Assembly (NCBI GenBank): GCA_020284085.1
Contig: JACEVL010005024.1
Span: forward strand, 1,232,001 to 1,296,000
DNA from: Aporrectodea caliginosa
Taxonomy: Eukaryota > Annelida > Clitellata > Crassiclitellata > Lumbricidae
Reading direction: 5' to 3'
Length of the DNA: 64,000 nt
Part shown: one piece after another, positions 1 to 11,100 of the stretch
How positions within the stretch are numbered: position 1 is the stretch's first letter
How the letters are laid out: each line of letters begins with the position of its first letter
The notes under the pieces: generated by a model
Seen by the model: only the letters and a program-made list of their open reading frames with translations
Databases searched by the model: none
Told to the model about the DNA's origin: nothing
Program-made: the position numbers and the translations under genes

Positions 1-182
1 GAGAACGATTGAAATACAGAACACCCTCCATGATTCGTAGTCTACGGATTTTTGCGGACATGACGTCACTGCAACATGTGAACTTGATGATATTATTCGA
101 ATAATTATCCGGTGTAAAATAACAAAAAAATACGGTTAAACAAGAGATAAATAAATAAATAAAGGTTGCTGAAAAGGGAATT

Positions 183-1044
183 ATGGCCAGCAGAAAATCG
201 TTTCTTTGCGAGACATGTGGTGATTCTTTTTCATCAAGTTGGTCGTTTCACCGCCATGTGGAAAGACGTCATCTGTTGTCTGTAAGGAGAGTAACAGTAA
301 GGAGTTCTATCTCGTCAGCCACTGCCGTTGGCAAAACAACAGAGACAGGACAAGATTTTGAAGCGGTGAGTGAAGAAATTCAGAGAAATATTTTGGCCTT
401 GTTAGAGACAAACGATTCCTTTGATTCTTTTCCTCCCTTATCCGGTGAGGTGCAGGATATACCTCTGCCGGGTTCTGATGTAAATGAAACTCTGTGAACA
501 CATATTCTCCCCTCAGGCCGACAATTAGTGCATCCGCAACCTCGGTTAGTGCCTCCCAAGCTGTACAGCCTTCAAACAATGCAGAGAATCTGGACGTCGA
601 CCAGTTCTTCTTGTCTGATGAACTAGACAAAGAAGTAACTGAAGAACAATTAGAATTGGTGGCTGCGCATTTAGCCACGGTGGCCCAACACCTTACTTGG
701 GAACAGTGTGCGGCAGATTTCAAGCTGCGCTTTCCTTTCTGCCCTATTGGATTGGACGTGGACTTTTCAATGGTGCTAGAAAGGGTAACCCTCGAAAGGA
801 GGCTAAAGTTAAACCATTCGTCCCTCCACCTCCTCCTCCGGACAGTTCAGACGACGATCGGGACTTCTGGCTTCCTTCTGCTGCTGTGAGTTCGGACGAC
901 AATGACAATCTGGATTTTTGGCTTCCCTCAGCGGCTGTGAGTTCAGACAATGATGATTTGGATTTTTGGTTGGACGAGGAAGACAGCGAAGTTGTTGTTA
1001 TTTCTGATACCGAAGAAGAGGGACCTACTGTTTCGGAGGAATGA
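183..1044 (+). pseudogene. C2H2 zinc-finger / acidic-repeat reading region, frame-broken, in the retrotransposon 3' region
   Basis: Three overlapping reading frames run one after another. Frame A (183-497, ATG start) has one classical C2H2 finger near its N-terminus (C-X2-C-X12-H-X4-H, residues about 9-31). Frame B is open from 488 to 889 and looks like a helical, leucine- and glutamate-rich stretch. Frame C (ending at 1044) has a proline run, then two copies of a repeat around DFWLPSAAVSSD and an acidic tail with VVVISDTEEE, which resembles a SUMO-interacting motif. I tested candidate introns (donor at 445, acceptor at 516; donor at 785, acceptor at 845) and the phases did not join, so this is either a decayed single ORF or uses frameshifting. 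Its place between the internal region and the 3' LTR suggests an accessory element protein. I do not recognise a family. Confidence 0.45.
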
Positions 1045-1627
1045 TTCCATTCAACAAGGGTTGATTTTAAAGAAAAAGAAATTGGTAAATGGTGAAGTTT
1101 AGTTATTGAAGTTTAGAAATATAGTTAAAAAAAAATATATATATATATTTGCATAAGTAGAAATGTTTGGGACTCTTTTGACTGTATATATTGCACTAAT
1201 TTCGGTATTCTGGACATGTGTTTTGAATGGGCTATAAGTGACATAATGTTTTTGGTCTCGAAGAGGCAAAAACTGAACTGTTTGCATCTGGTTTTTCTCA
1301 ATTTATTGCAATTCGGACGCTTCAGAAGAAATTCTGTTGTTATTGAAAGGACTGTGGACGATGTCCTAACTTGAACAGTATTATAACGTTGCAATTGTCT
1401 GTAGTGCAAAAGAGAATGTTGCTTGATCAGTAATTGTGTAGAATAAGACTGTTGACTGTTTGATGTAGTAGTTATCGACCGAGGGGACTCGGACTTTTCT
1501 GTTGTACGGGGGGGAATTGTGGCGAAATTCGCCAGTTCGGTTACATTCTACGCTAATTATTTCTTTTTATAGGCCTATGTGGCGTTTCAGTTTGATAATG
1601 AACGCTTTTGACTGTATTAGTTCTAGG

Positions 1628-2109
1628 TAGGGTTGCCACCCGTCCCGACTTTGTCGGGACAGTCCCGATTTTGTCGGGATAGTCCCGATTTCGAGGCAAA
1701 TGTCCCGTGTCCCGACTTGACCTAGTCGGGACAGCCAAATGTCCAGACTTTCAGATGTGTGACCAAACTAACAAAATGTTGTGACTTAAAACACAATACG
1801 CGTACAAACTACTGCTAATTGTTCTTCGCGATTAGTGACGGAGATGATCTTTACAACGAGTTTACTTACTTTCGAGCAGTTTTGCTGAAGCATATATAAA
1901 GCATGCCAGAGAAAGGTGCAGGTCTGAAATCCCCCTCCCCTCTAAAATCAGAGCGACGAGGTTGCAAATGAGCTGTAAAAGCAAAAAAAGGTCATCCGGA
2001 ATTTTTTTTTAGCTTTAGCCCCCCAAACCTGAAAACTCGTGAGCATCGACGTCGATGATTACGAGAAAGTTGCGTCCCGACTTCCTAGTTCGAAAAGGTG
2101 GCAACCCTG
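1628..2109. mobile_element. hAT-type MITE inside the LTR
   Basis: The element begins TAGGGTTGCCACC and ends GGTGGCAACCCTG, inverted termini differing only at the outermost base. It is flanked by a perfect 8-bp duplication, GTTCTAGG, at 1620-1627 and 2110-2117. The 482-bp body has subterminal repeats around GTCCCGACTTTGTCGGGAC and no transposase. TIR length, CAGGG-like ends and 8-bp duplication are hAT hallmarks. Confidence 0.88.
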
Positions 2110-2141
2110 GTTCTAGGGTATTTAAGTTCAATTCGTATAGC

Positions 2142-2399
2142 GTTGCTATTGACGACGACACCGGTGCGAGAGATCTATCGTTGCTAAGGGCAACGTATTG
2201 TGTGACGTTGAAAACTCGCACCGGAGCGGTTTTAGAGGTTATTAAGGGAAACTGCAATGCATTTTTGACGGCGGCTTGCTCCGGTGCAGACATACTGAAT
2301 GTTGCTATGGGTAACGCATGGTCTGATGTCACAAAATCACTCCGAATTTATGTAGCGCCCGAGCGTCGGTGCAGATTTCGAGTGGTTGCTAGGGGCAAC
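2142..2399 (+). promoter_or_regulatory. Array of X-box-like palindromes in the LTR U3
   Basis: Three near-identical imperfect palindromes stand at 2180-2194 (GTTGCTAAGGGCAAC), 2301-2315 (GTTGCTATGGGTAAC) and 2385-2399 (GTTGCTAGGGGCAAC). A degenerate one lies at 2238-2252 and a half site at 2142-2150. They fit the RFX X-box form (GTNRCC, spacer, RGYAAC) with one mismatch in the left half. They alternate with motifs related to GCACCGGTGCAGA. Position upstream of the TATA box fits an enhancer; factor binding is inference. Confidence 0.5.
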
Positions 2400-2546
2400 C
2401 GTTAATGTAATATCGCGAATTTGCACCGGTGCAGATTTGGTAATTGGGCGCCAATTTTACTATGGGCGAGATTGGTCGGTACTAAACTGATTTGCTCCGC
2501 AATGTATTAGACTGTCTTCGCGCCTTATTTTTGCACCGCTGAAAGG

Positions 2547-2554
2547 TATATAAA
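2547..2554 (+). promoter_or_regulatory. TATA box of the LTR promoter
   Basis: TATATAAA in a G-rich context, followed about 30 nt later by an AGAGAGAGTCG tract where U3/R would be expected. Confidence 0.6.
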
Positions 2555-3118
2555 GGCCGTAGTTTGCATGCTCGAGAGAGAGTCGTTTTCCAGTTGCTAT
2601 GTGAAGTTGCGTCAGTCGTTGCAGTGAACTTTCGTCGTCTACTGATGAATTTGCCGTTGTACTTTCTGCAGAGACATTGCGAAGAATTTAGTTAAACGTT
2701 AGAGGTTTCTTTTACGTAGCAATTTAATTGTACGTTCGATAGTTAGGCGAGTTAAGTGCACAATAGTATGCAAGAACATTCTGTTCCGAAGTTTAACCTT
2801 CTCGTTTGTAAACTCATTAAAGAAGAAGATTGATTCTCATCAACGTTGTTTGACTCTGTTGACTGCCAGTTATTACCAGAATACCGGCTATAGTAAGACT
2901 CTTTGCCAAAAAGCAAGAGCCGGACTCAGCGAGTACAGCCTGACCGAGGTTCTGGGTTTCCCTGGCTACCTGGTGAATTGAAAGGATCCCAGCCTCACCC
3001 GAGGGAGAGAGCGACCATCCATCTTCGCACCTACACGGCACTTACACTGTAGCCTGATACGACGGAAGTCAGGTACTCCCACGAGTAGCCTTCCCGCACC
3101 AAACCCGGGTTTGCCACA

Positions 3119-4200
3119 ATATAAAGTAAGTAAGTAAGTAAGTGTGTTCTTTATTAAACGCTGGCAAACGCACGGCGCTGTACATACAAAGTTATCAAAT
3201 AGTAGCGAAAAAGTTAGTAAATAGTAAACTAAAAAACACTATATGGCTTAGCAGTACCACATCCTAGCCAGGAAACCACGCCTGGTGATGGAATCAAATC
3301 TAGAAAGAACACGGTTATGTGAGCGTGGGCGCAAATCATGACCAGTATATAGGACAGGGGTAGTAGGTAATGAAGGATATGACCGGGATTATTTAAGATA
3401 TTTCTAAAAAGGTCATGGTCAGCTTTTTACAGAGTTCCTCAAAAGTGGGGAAAGATTTTGGTAGGAAGCCAAAGCGTACCAGCTTGCGGACCACAGCACT
3501 TAGAGAGTCACGTTTCTGTTTGCTGGCAAAGCCCCACCACACTTGGGAACAATAAAGCATTCGGTTGACAGTGGTGGACCGGACCACATCGTATAACCTG
3601 ACTCCCAAGAGCCCATGCGAGATTAAAATACGATGGGAATGGAGAGATTGCTTGGCCCGTACACAAATCTTTTGGATATGGGAGGAAAAACCGAGCTTTG
3701 CGGAAATCTCGATACCCAATATATTCAGGGATGTGACCCTTTTTATGCCACGTATAATTGGAGGACCTTGTTCAAGATTCACATTTGGTCTGGTCAAGAT
3801 AATTTCGTTAGATTTAGAATGGTTTAGGTGGAGATTACATTTGCGAGCCCAGGCACTAATGTGATCTAATTCTGCATCCGTGGTGGAAATATTTGAAGCC
3901 AAGATCAAAAGATAGCAATCATCAGCATATTTGAAGATATAATTGAAGCTGTGGAGAGGTTTAAGACCAGAGATGGCCACTAAGAAGTTTGCTGGGCCCA
4001 TGCGAGAACCTTGTATTATACTAGCATTGATGTGAGCCAAGGAAGAGATCATGCCGCGGAACTTGGTACAATGACTACGATTCCTCAAGAGGGAGAGAAT
4101 CCAGTTCAAGATATTAACAGGTATAGGTAGAGAGGCCAACATAAATTGCATTTAATATAATTATATTTATCGTTAGTGTCGACAAGGGCCTTAGCAAGTT
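3119..4200 (-). pseudogene. LINE reverse transcriptase remnant with CTTA tail (copy A)
   Basis: On the minus strand this reads as the 3' half of a non-LTR reverse transcriptase. Uninterrupted coding runs from 4151 down to 3393 (252 aa), with the box before the catalytic motif (QGSRMGP), the catalytic FKYADD, and a C-terminal part ending near FPTFEELCKKL. Weak similarity continues upstream to about 4200. The element ends in AATAAAGAACACACTTAC and then a CTTA microsatellite at 3124-3142. It lacks endonuclease and the first RT boxes, so it is 5'-truncated and inactive. The same family recurs at least eight times in the window. Confidence 0.8.
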
Positions 4201-4599
4201 AATGTTATCAAAATTATGAATACCGCAAATTCACTAACTTTCGAAAATCGAATGTTACACGCACAACCAAAGGGCAATAAACACTTGCAATAAAATGTGT
4301 GTACGCACATATTAAGACGTCACGTATATTGCCATAGACTATGTATTTTTAGGTTTTGGATGTATTGAACATAATACGCATGGAAGCCTCGATCACTAGC
4401 TTAGCTGTATTGGTCTGTCCCACTTTCCCATCACCCACCACATGAAACTATTTACAAACGGCAATTAATTTTTTCATAACGCGTCTTTAAAAATGTCAGT
4501 TTCATTTACATGAATCTATTTACAAAATAGAAAAAAAGAAGAGTTCAAGGAATTCAAGAACTGTTAATAATCCAGTAGTGTATTGACATTAGTGCATTA
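4201..4599. other. Intergenic, no feature seen
   Basis: AT-rich sequence between the LINE remnant and the SINE. I see no coding potential, TIR or tRNA-like box. Confidence 0.5.
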
Positions 4600-4830
4600 G
4601 TGCGTCTACACTCTACAGTCGTTAGCGCGCTGGACCGAGAGTCGAAAATTCAAATGCCGGCCCGGGCAGAAAGATATTTTAATATGTTTAAAATTTCTAT
4701 TCAACTTTCGCATCCAAGAAAACTCAGCTATAAAATGACTTGTACACTGTCGGAAGGAGATTATTTAGAGGGAGATAGGGAGACGACTTGCTGCTCGCTC
4801 TCGCGTGTCGAGGCTAAGAAAAAACGTTGT
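4600..4830 (+). repeat. Diverged tRNA-derived SINE
   Basis: The head TCGTTAGCGCGCTGGACCGA resembles a tRNA box A region, followed by a degenerate box B (AAATTCAAATGCC) and the body phrase about cttAGCTATAAAATGA shared with the plus-strand SINE at 40896. It lies just upstream of the DSTYK promoter. Confidence 0.5.
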
Positions 4831-4879
4831 GCCGAAACGCTTTGTAGCATGACTGCCTTTTGGGTTTCAAGCATTGCTT

Positions 4880-5070
4880 CGTTCTTTAATCCTCTACGAA
4901 CCCAATCTTACTTCACCCGGTGAGGTCGTCGATTTCTCATTATAGGTGGCGCTAACGTCGACGAGCTCAGCCATAATGTAAACAGAGTAATGGCGGTCGT
5001 AGATGGTGCTTAAGTTTACTCGGCTCTGCTGCTTTTTATTCGCAAAGAAATCTAATAAGTCGATGTACAA
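4880..5070 (+). promoter_or_regulatory. Putative DSTYK promoter / 5' UTR
   Basis: This is the sequence upstream of the DSTYK start, richer in CpG than its surroundings (for example GGTGGCGCTAACGTCGACGA near 4946). No TATA box is evident at a fitting distance. The stop codon TAA at 5056-5058, in frame with the ORF, means translation cannot begin further upstream in this exon. The transcription start cannot be located from sequence alone. Confidence 0.4.
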
Positions 5071-5083
5071 ATGGACAGTATGA
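5063..5083 (+). CDS. Short uORF overlapping the DSTYK start codon
   Basis: ATG at 5063 opens a six-codon frame (MYKWTV) that stops at 5081-5083, inside the DSTYK reading frame and past its ATG at 5071. Its initiation context is weak (T at -3, T at +4). If it lies in the transcript, ribosomes using it would bypass the first DSTYK ATG; a second in-frame Met at 5080 has A at -3. Confidence 0.35.
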   Translation: MYKWTV

Positions 5084-5197
5084 CGACGAGGCTCGTGAAG
5101 GAAACGGAAAACTACTGTGCCCAAACGAGGCTTTTACAGAAATCTCTGCTGGATACAAAGCAGATATTTCAAGATATCAACTCTGCAAATTTTGGAG
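5071..5197 (+). CDS. DSTYK: DSTYK exon 1 (start codon)
   Basis: Encodes residues 1-42 plus one base. The stretch [16 protein letters not shown] aligns with the conserved vertebrate N-terminal helix that ends in a Lys-Phe-Phe-Arg-Asp-Ile-like motif. The ATG at 5071 is chosen because an in-frame stop lies 13 nt upstream; Met4 (5080) is an alternative. The donor is GGAG|GTATGT. Confidence 0.82.
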
Positions 5198-8100
5198 GTA
5201 TGTATGTGCGTCCTGCGTCGGGCTTAGAAATATGGTCACTGGATTTGTTTTCGTTTTGTGGATCCATTAAAAAACCGTTTTGCGCTGGAGGAATTAAGTT
5301 TGCGTGACAACTGTGTAAAAAGATCGTGACATTTTGACTCCCAAGGGCATTAATATACCCAGTTGCCGTCGATTCTGTTAAATATTGCTTTAGTAACTCT
5401 GAACCATATTTCTGCATAGAAACTTACTTATGAAAGGGAGAATATGTATTGTATTGTATTGTATCTATCAATTTGTATAGCGCCTCTCACAGTGCACACC
5501 AATCAGAGGCGCTCCCAGTGCGAAAGACCCAGAGAAAAGAAAGAAGTCTTGAGACAACGAAAAGAGGCACTTGGCCCACCAGTTAATAAACAAGAACGAG
5601 TGAAAGGAGGAAGCTGGTTCCATAGTGCAGGGCCAATGAAGGCAAAGGCTCGCATTTTAGCCATAGAAGTTCTCGCTCGCAGGACAAAGAGATCATGCCG
5701 GTTTAATGAGCGTAGCGGGCGAAGAGAAGTAGCCGAGGCCGGCAGCCGGATAAGGTCACACAGATACTTGGGAGCTTGGCCAGTACACGACCGGTAGATT
5801 AAAGAAAGTATCTTGAGCTGAGCACGAGCAATAAGAGGGAGCCAATGAAGGTGGTCAAACATGAAAGCAGATATGTGGGATGAGCGAGGAAGTCGAGCTA
5901 TTAGTCTGGCCGCAGAATTTAGAACAGACTGAAGAGGAGAGAGACGAACCTTTGGGAGACCAACCAAGAGAGAATTACAGTAATCAATCCGAGAGCAGAC
6001 GAAGGCATGTACTTTAATATTTTCCTTTTCAACTGAACTTGAACACTTCTCAGTGGAGCATGGGAAGGGTTTCGTTCCATTTCAGCTCTGTGGTCTTGTA
6101 GCTTCTGTTACAGTTTTGGAGTGTTTGATCTAAATTTATGTCAGAGGAATTGTAGCTGGAACCGATATGGCTCCTTGGTGAAGTTAGTCTCACTGTAAAT
6201 ACAGCGCCATATCTGACATAAATTCTTGTAAATGGAATTGTGACTGCAAATGACTCTGCTTCTGAATCCTAAGACTGAGCCGAATTTCTGCTTCTAAGTA
6301 CAAGGCTATGACTGTTAATTTGACTGGCTTAAGCCTGTTCTGTTGGGTGGGTTACTTTTTAACCACATTGATTGGCCACACAGTTTTGGCATGGTTTTGA
6401 CTCCACCGTGGCATTTTATAACTTTGTTCAGTCATTTTTACATATATTTGTATAATCAGATCTCTTCTACCTCATACTGTCCTTGCCTCACTAGCCAATG
6501 CTTTTGCTGTCAAGCAGAGTTGACAACTAACTCACTTCTTATTACCAATAAGGGAAATCTGCATAAACAGCAATGGTTCAAAACTCTTTTGCCATAGCCA
6601 TAACAACAGTCCCAAAATTTATCAACATATATTGAAGTAATTGCACTGGCTGACTGGCTGCTCATTGAACAGAGAATCCAAATCAAAATATGCCCTACAG
6701 TTCACAAAGTAAGTCTAAATTTTAACCAATCAGTCTGTCCCTGTTCCATGCTTCCCCATACACATAGATATTGTACTTGAGCAATGGATATGCTGTGACT
6801 CTTCATTTGCTTCGCATGAAGTGCTGAGTTCTCTTGGTTGCTGGTCCAAAGCTTTGGAATTTGCTGCCGAAATCAGTTCGTTCTGTCAATTCTTTGTCGG
6901 GATTCGGGTCAAAAATTAAGACCATCTCTTTCAACTTGCATATTCACTGTATGCTGCTTCTGATTTCTCTGCTCTTCCAAATTTCAACCTGGCTTCTCCA
7001 ATCGATAATGATTAAATTTCGTTGTGATTTTGCTTGAAATGACCATTAACCGATGTGTTGGACTTTATGATAATGGCACTATAAAAGTTATTAAATTAGA
7101 TGCTCTGCTGTGAATTCTCAGACTGTCATTGAGCGCTCATGAATAAGCTGGTGCCCTGCACTTAGCGTTTGAGTGGTGCTTTATTTTTTAATAGTTGTTT
7201 ATTATTTCAAACTGACACACCACAGTATGATTGCAGATTTGCAGTTCATAGTATGTATGAATGATCACAAGTTATTACAGGCGTCGAATTTAACTGTTTG
7301 GCAGCCACTCAAGGTGCCCTTTGCGTCCTGCTGCTCATTTTACCAATGCCATCTGGCTGAGTCGACCTTTGGGAGGGTAGCGGGAAGCGATCCTGCATCC
7401 GTGCTGATCTTCTGCTCTTTGTGCCAGAATGTTACCCTTACCTTAAACCCCTCTTGTTTAGAGATTTGGAGTTTACAATAATGATTACGATAGTTGCAAG
7501 TTGCAACCAAGGTGAGAAAATGGGACATCAGCTGCAGTCTGTCATGTCTGTACAAATGTAGAATGTAGTCTCATCAAAACAGAGTGTAATAAAAGTTGAC
7601 CATGGACATAGATACAAGCTTATCATAAGATATGCACACTTGGTATTTTATACGAGGTACTGGTGTGTGTATGTATACGCATGGGTATATTGGTATATGG
7701 TTGAATGGTTTCCTGCTGTTGCGTTTAATGTCGTGACCTATTTAAACACTGAAGAGTCTGTTGACAATATTTAACATAGAAGAACTGGCATTTATTATTT
7801 TGCAGTGTACCTCTGTGCAAGGCTCTTACTCTTAGTGCATGGAATGCTAACAGACATAAATTGTCCGATAATAAACAGCACGGTCCAAGTGGCCTACAGT
7901 CAAGCTCTTTGGCTGTCTGTTATTCAGGCCCCACTGACTGTTTGGCAGGCCTCAGCCACTGTTCTTTGTCAGCAGGCTGTTTTTGTCTGTGACCATTTAA
8001 ACTACAGTAGTGTCTGCTGCTGCAGGACATTGGTTTTAGGATGCAACCCATGGTTGAAAGGCAGTGTGCTGTTCTGAGTTCATCTGGACTTTGGTTAACC

Positions 8101-11100
8101 ACGAGTTACTTTATTTCAATGCCTGTTTCACAGACATAACAAATGCCAATAATTGCCAACTTCGGAAGCAGTTGGTTGGGTCGTTTAGTGCCGACATTAG
8201 AAACTTACCAGGAAGTTGGGTTGACTGTTCCATTGCTACTTTGTCATATCCATCAGCATCTTTGAGATGCTCTGGAATGTTGCTACCTAAGTGGCCCAAT
8301 AAACAGATACTTACTACAACCCAGTTTGGTCGTGCTTTTCAAATTAGACATTTTAGTTGAGCGTCCGGTTTTTGTAACTCTACTGAGTGTTGTATAGGCA
8401 GTTTTCAACCTGTTGTGGATTTTGTGTCAGTTTTTAGCCTCTCAGTGCAGCAGTCTTATCTCCAGTGTCTACCTGGGCTGGGTGTCTGTCTGGTGTGATC
8501 TGGGCTGGGTGTCTGTCTGGTGTGATCTGGGCTGGGTGTCTGTCTGGTGTGATCTGGGCTGGGCTGGGTGTCTGTCTGGTGTGATCTGGGCTGGGTGTCT
8601 GTCTGGTGTGATCTGGGCTGGGTGTCTGTCTGGTGTGATCTGGGCTGGGTGTCTGTCTGGTGTGATCTGGGCTGGGCTGGGTGTCTGTCTGGTGTGACCT
8701 GGGCTGGGCTGGGCTGGGTGTCTGGTGTGATCTGGGCTGGGCTGGGTGTCTGTCTGGTGTGATCTGGACTGGGTGTCTGTCTGGTGTGATCTGGGCTGGG
8801 TGTCTGTCTGGTGTGATCTGGGCTGGGTGTCTGTCTGGTGTGATCTGGGCTGGGCTGGGGTGTCTATCTGGTGTGATCTGGGCTGGGCTGGGTGTCTGTT
8901 GTGATCTGGACTGGACTGGGTGTCTATCTGATGTGGTCTGGGCTGGGCTTCCATAGAATAGAAGCTTTGTTTATTCGTTAACACATTGCCAGAACGCAAT
9001 GCGATTACAAGAAAAAACATGTGTGTAGGCGTTGGCTATACCGTTTAAAGTTTGGTCCAGAATATTATTGGCTTTTATTTGATTTGTTAAAGGGTCTTAG
9101 GTTTAATAGATGCCCTTGTAAAGCAGCCTAGGAATAAAGATTTTGGTGTCCCTAGGTGGAAGTGAGAATTGGTGAGGCCTAGGACGGAGGGTGTATGTAG
9201 TCTTCCGGGGTCGAGGGCACAGCCGGCGTAGAACATGATGGTCATTAGTTCTGATCGCAACAAACAGTCTGTCATCAGCTTTACTTTGTATTTCGGCCAC
9301 AGTTGGAGCATGTGCTCTGCTTTGTTTGTTAGATACCCAGGGCTGCCAGTAGGTTCATGGGCTATTATGGGTCAACAGCTTGACTCAGCAGATCCGGTCA
9401 ACTCTAGACCAATTGCGAACGTTTCCTTCCTTTCTAAAATTGTTGTATCTCGCCTTGACTGCTGCAGAGCTCTTAACTTGTGTCTCCTGGTGGCTAGGAT
9501 TGGGTGCCTGGATCGAGTTCTATGCACGACGGCGGCCTCGTTGGTCGCATCCCAAGGTACGGCCATGTCACTGACTACATGCGGGTTGTTCTGTGCTGGC
9601 TCCCTCTCCCTGTCCCGCAGCGGATTACTTATCCGGTATCTGCCTTGGTGTGGCATTGCCTTGCGAGTGTGGCACCAGCGTATTTGCAGAGCTTTGTTGC
9701 TTCACCCTTAATGTCCAGTGCCATGGCTCATCTAAGGAGACTGAGCTTCTTGTCCTCCGCTCATGGACTTCTATTAGGCAGCACCATGCTTTCTTTGTTG
9801 CTGGCCCTGCAATTTGGAATTGGTTTCCTGTGGCTCTTCGCTTGGTGCCCAGTGCACTTGCCACCATGTTTATGCCAACCTTAACACTGTTCTTTTTAGC
9901 TGGGGGGTTGAGTCGGAAGCGCTTCTGATTAGATAACCTTCAAGGGTGCTGTATAAATCTCCGAAATAGAAGACACAACAAGACTTGGAAGATACAACAA
10001 GACTTGAAAGACGAAATAAGACTTGAAAGACACAATATTTCATTTAACTGAATTTACTGAAACAGTTTCAGTATAATTACTGTAGTGTTGCTGTGGCATT
10101 AGGTGCATCTACCTTGTGTTGTGGACTCAATGAAATGGTTCAGTCCATCATATGGACTTACTGGCAAAGACAGTGATGGGATAGTTACTATTTCTATTAC
10201 TACTTTTATTACTAGTATCATTAATATTTTTAAATTTTTTTAGCCTGAGGTAAGTGTACTCCTTCAGGAGATACAAAAATTGCTGGATACAGTTAACGAC
10301 ATCTGGAAATGCTAGGTCTCGTCCAGTCCGGGCTAGGAGAAGGTACTGTGATCAGCAATGGCATTGAAAATCAGAGCTCTAGGCGTTGAAATAGATGGCT
10401 AGTTTCTCTGGCATTGCAGGAAATGAAGTTAGGGTCCGTCCAAAAATCAGGCGTGAAGGCTAGACCTGTTAACCCTCAAGATGATATATGGTTCGGGCGT
10501 TGGTGGTTTATTGCTGTGTGCACATGTGATAGAAACAACAGGTATTTTTAAATTCTAGCCAGTTATATAAGTTGATACTCAGTGTCAAGATGCCTTTGCA
10601 CGCATCACGCCCTCATCGCCCTTTCGGGCGCATTAGTTCCCTGCGAGATCTGCTGAAGGTGCTAGTATTTTAATTCTAGCCAATTATATGAGTTGACACT
10701 TAGTGTCAAGATTCACTGCACTGTCATGAGGCCTTTGCACTCATCACGCTGTCATCACCCCTATAGGAAACATTAGTTGCATGTGAGATCTACAGAAGGT
10801 GCTTATATTTTAAGCAAACAAGCAGGCACACAAAAAGATAAAACCAAAAAACAAAGCTTCATGCACAAACAAACAAGCACACAGACAAACAAACATACAC
10901 AAAGAAACAAGCAGTGCTGCAGTAGGCTTATGGGCTATTATGGGTCAACAGTTTGCCATGAGGAACTGGCTTCTGTTGCCTGAATTTAACCTCAGAGTTT
11001 TCGTTGAAGCTTTTGACTGCAATCTGATCTTGATTTGATGTCTGATTCAACCAAGGAAAAGCGCATTGTTGTATCCTGGAGATGCTAAGTAGTAAGGACA

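Larger units (their letters stand above)
1..3118 (+). mobile_element. LTR retrotransposon, 3' part only
   Basis: The window opens inside the internal region of an LTR retrotransposon whose 5' part lies outside. Support comes from a G-rich polypurine tract (about 1508-1516) followed directly by an LTR that begins TGTGGC and ends GCCACA, a perfect 6-bp inverted end. No gag, protease, RT or integrase can be read here, so the superfamily is unresolved; the LTR ends and polypurine tract are compatible with a Ty3-like element. The target duplication cannot be checked because the left end is missing. Confidence 0.7.
1518..3118 (+). repeat. 3' LTR (1,601 bp, interrupted by a MITE)
   Basis: The LTR starts TGTGGCGAAATTCGCC right after the polypurine tract and ends GGGTTTGCCACA. 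It includes a TATA box (TATATAAA, 2547-2554), which puts transcription start near 2580, so U3 is about 1518-2580 and R-U5 about 2580-3118. ATTAAA near 2816 is a possible polyadenylation signal. Without the inserted MITE and one copy of its 8-bp target the LTR would be 1,111 bp. Confidence 0.75.

Noticed and set aside
2015..2405. Opposed open frames of 105 and 116 codons in the LTR
   Set aside because: They span a MITE boundary and LTR regulatory repeats; no domain and no codon signal.
4600..5307. Frames of 107, 76 and 78 codons around DSTYK exon 1
   Set aside because: The first is a SINE translation, the second is antisense, and the third runs past the exon 1 donor into the intron.
8474..8949. 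CRISPR-like array
   Set aside because: Units are contiguous with no unique spacers, and this is an animal genome.
8469..9020. 183-codon Gln/Pro/His-rich frame on the minus strand, and Cys/Trp-rich frames on the plus strand
   Set aside because: They are by-products of a minisatellite whose period is a multiple of three.
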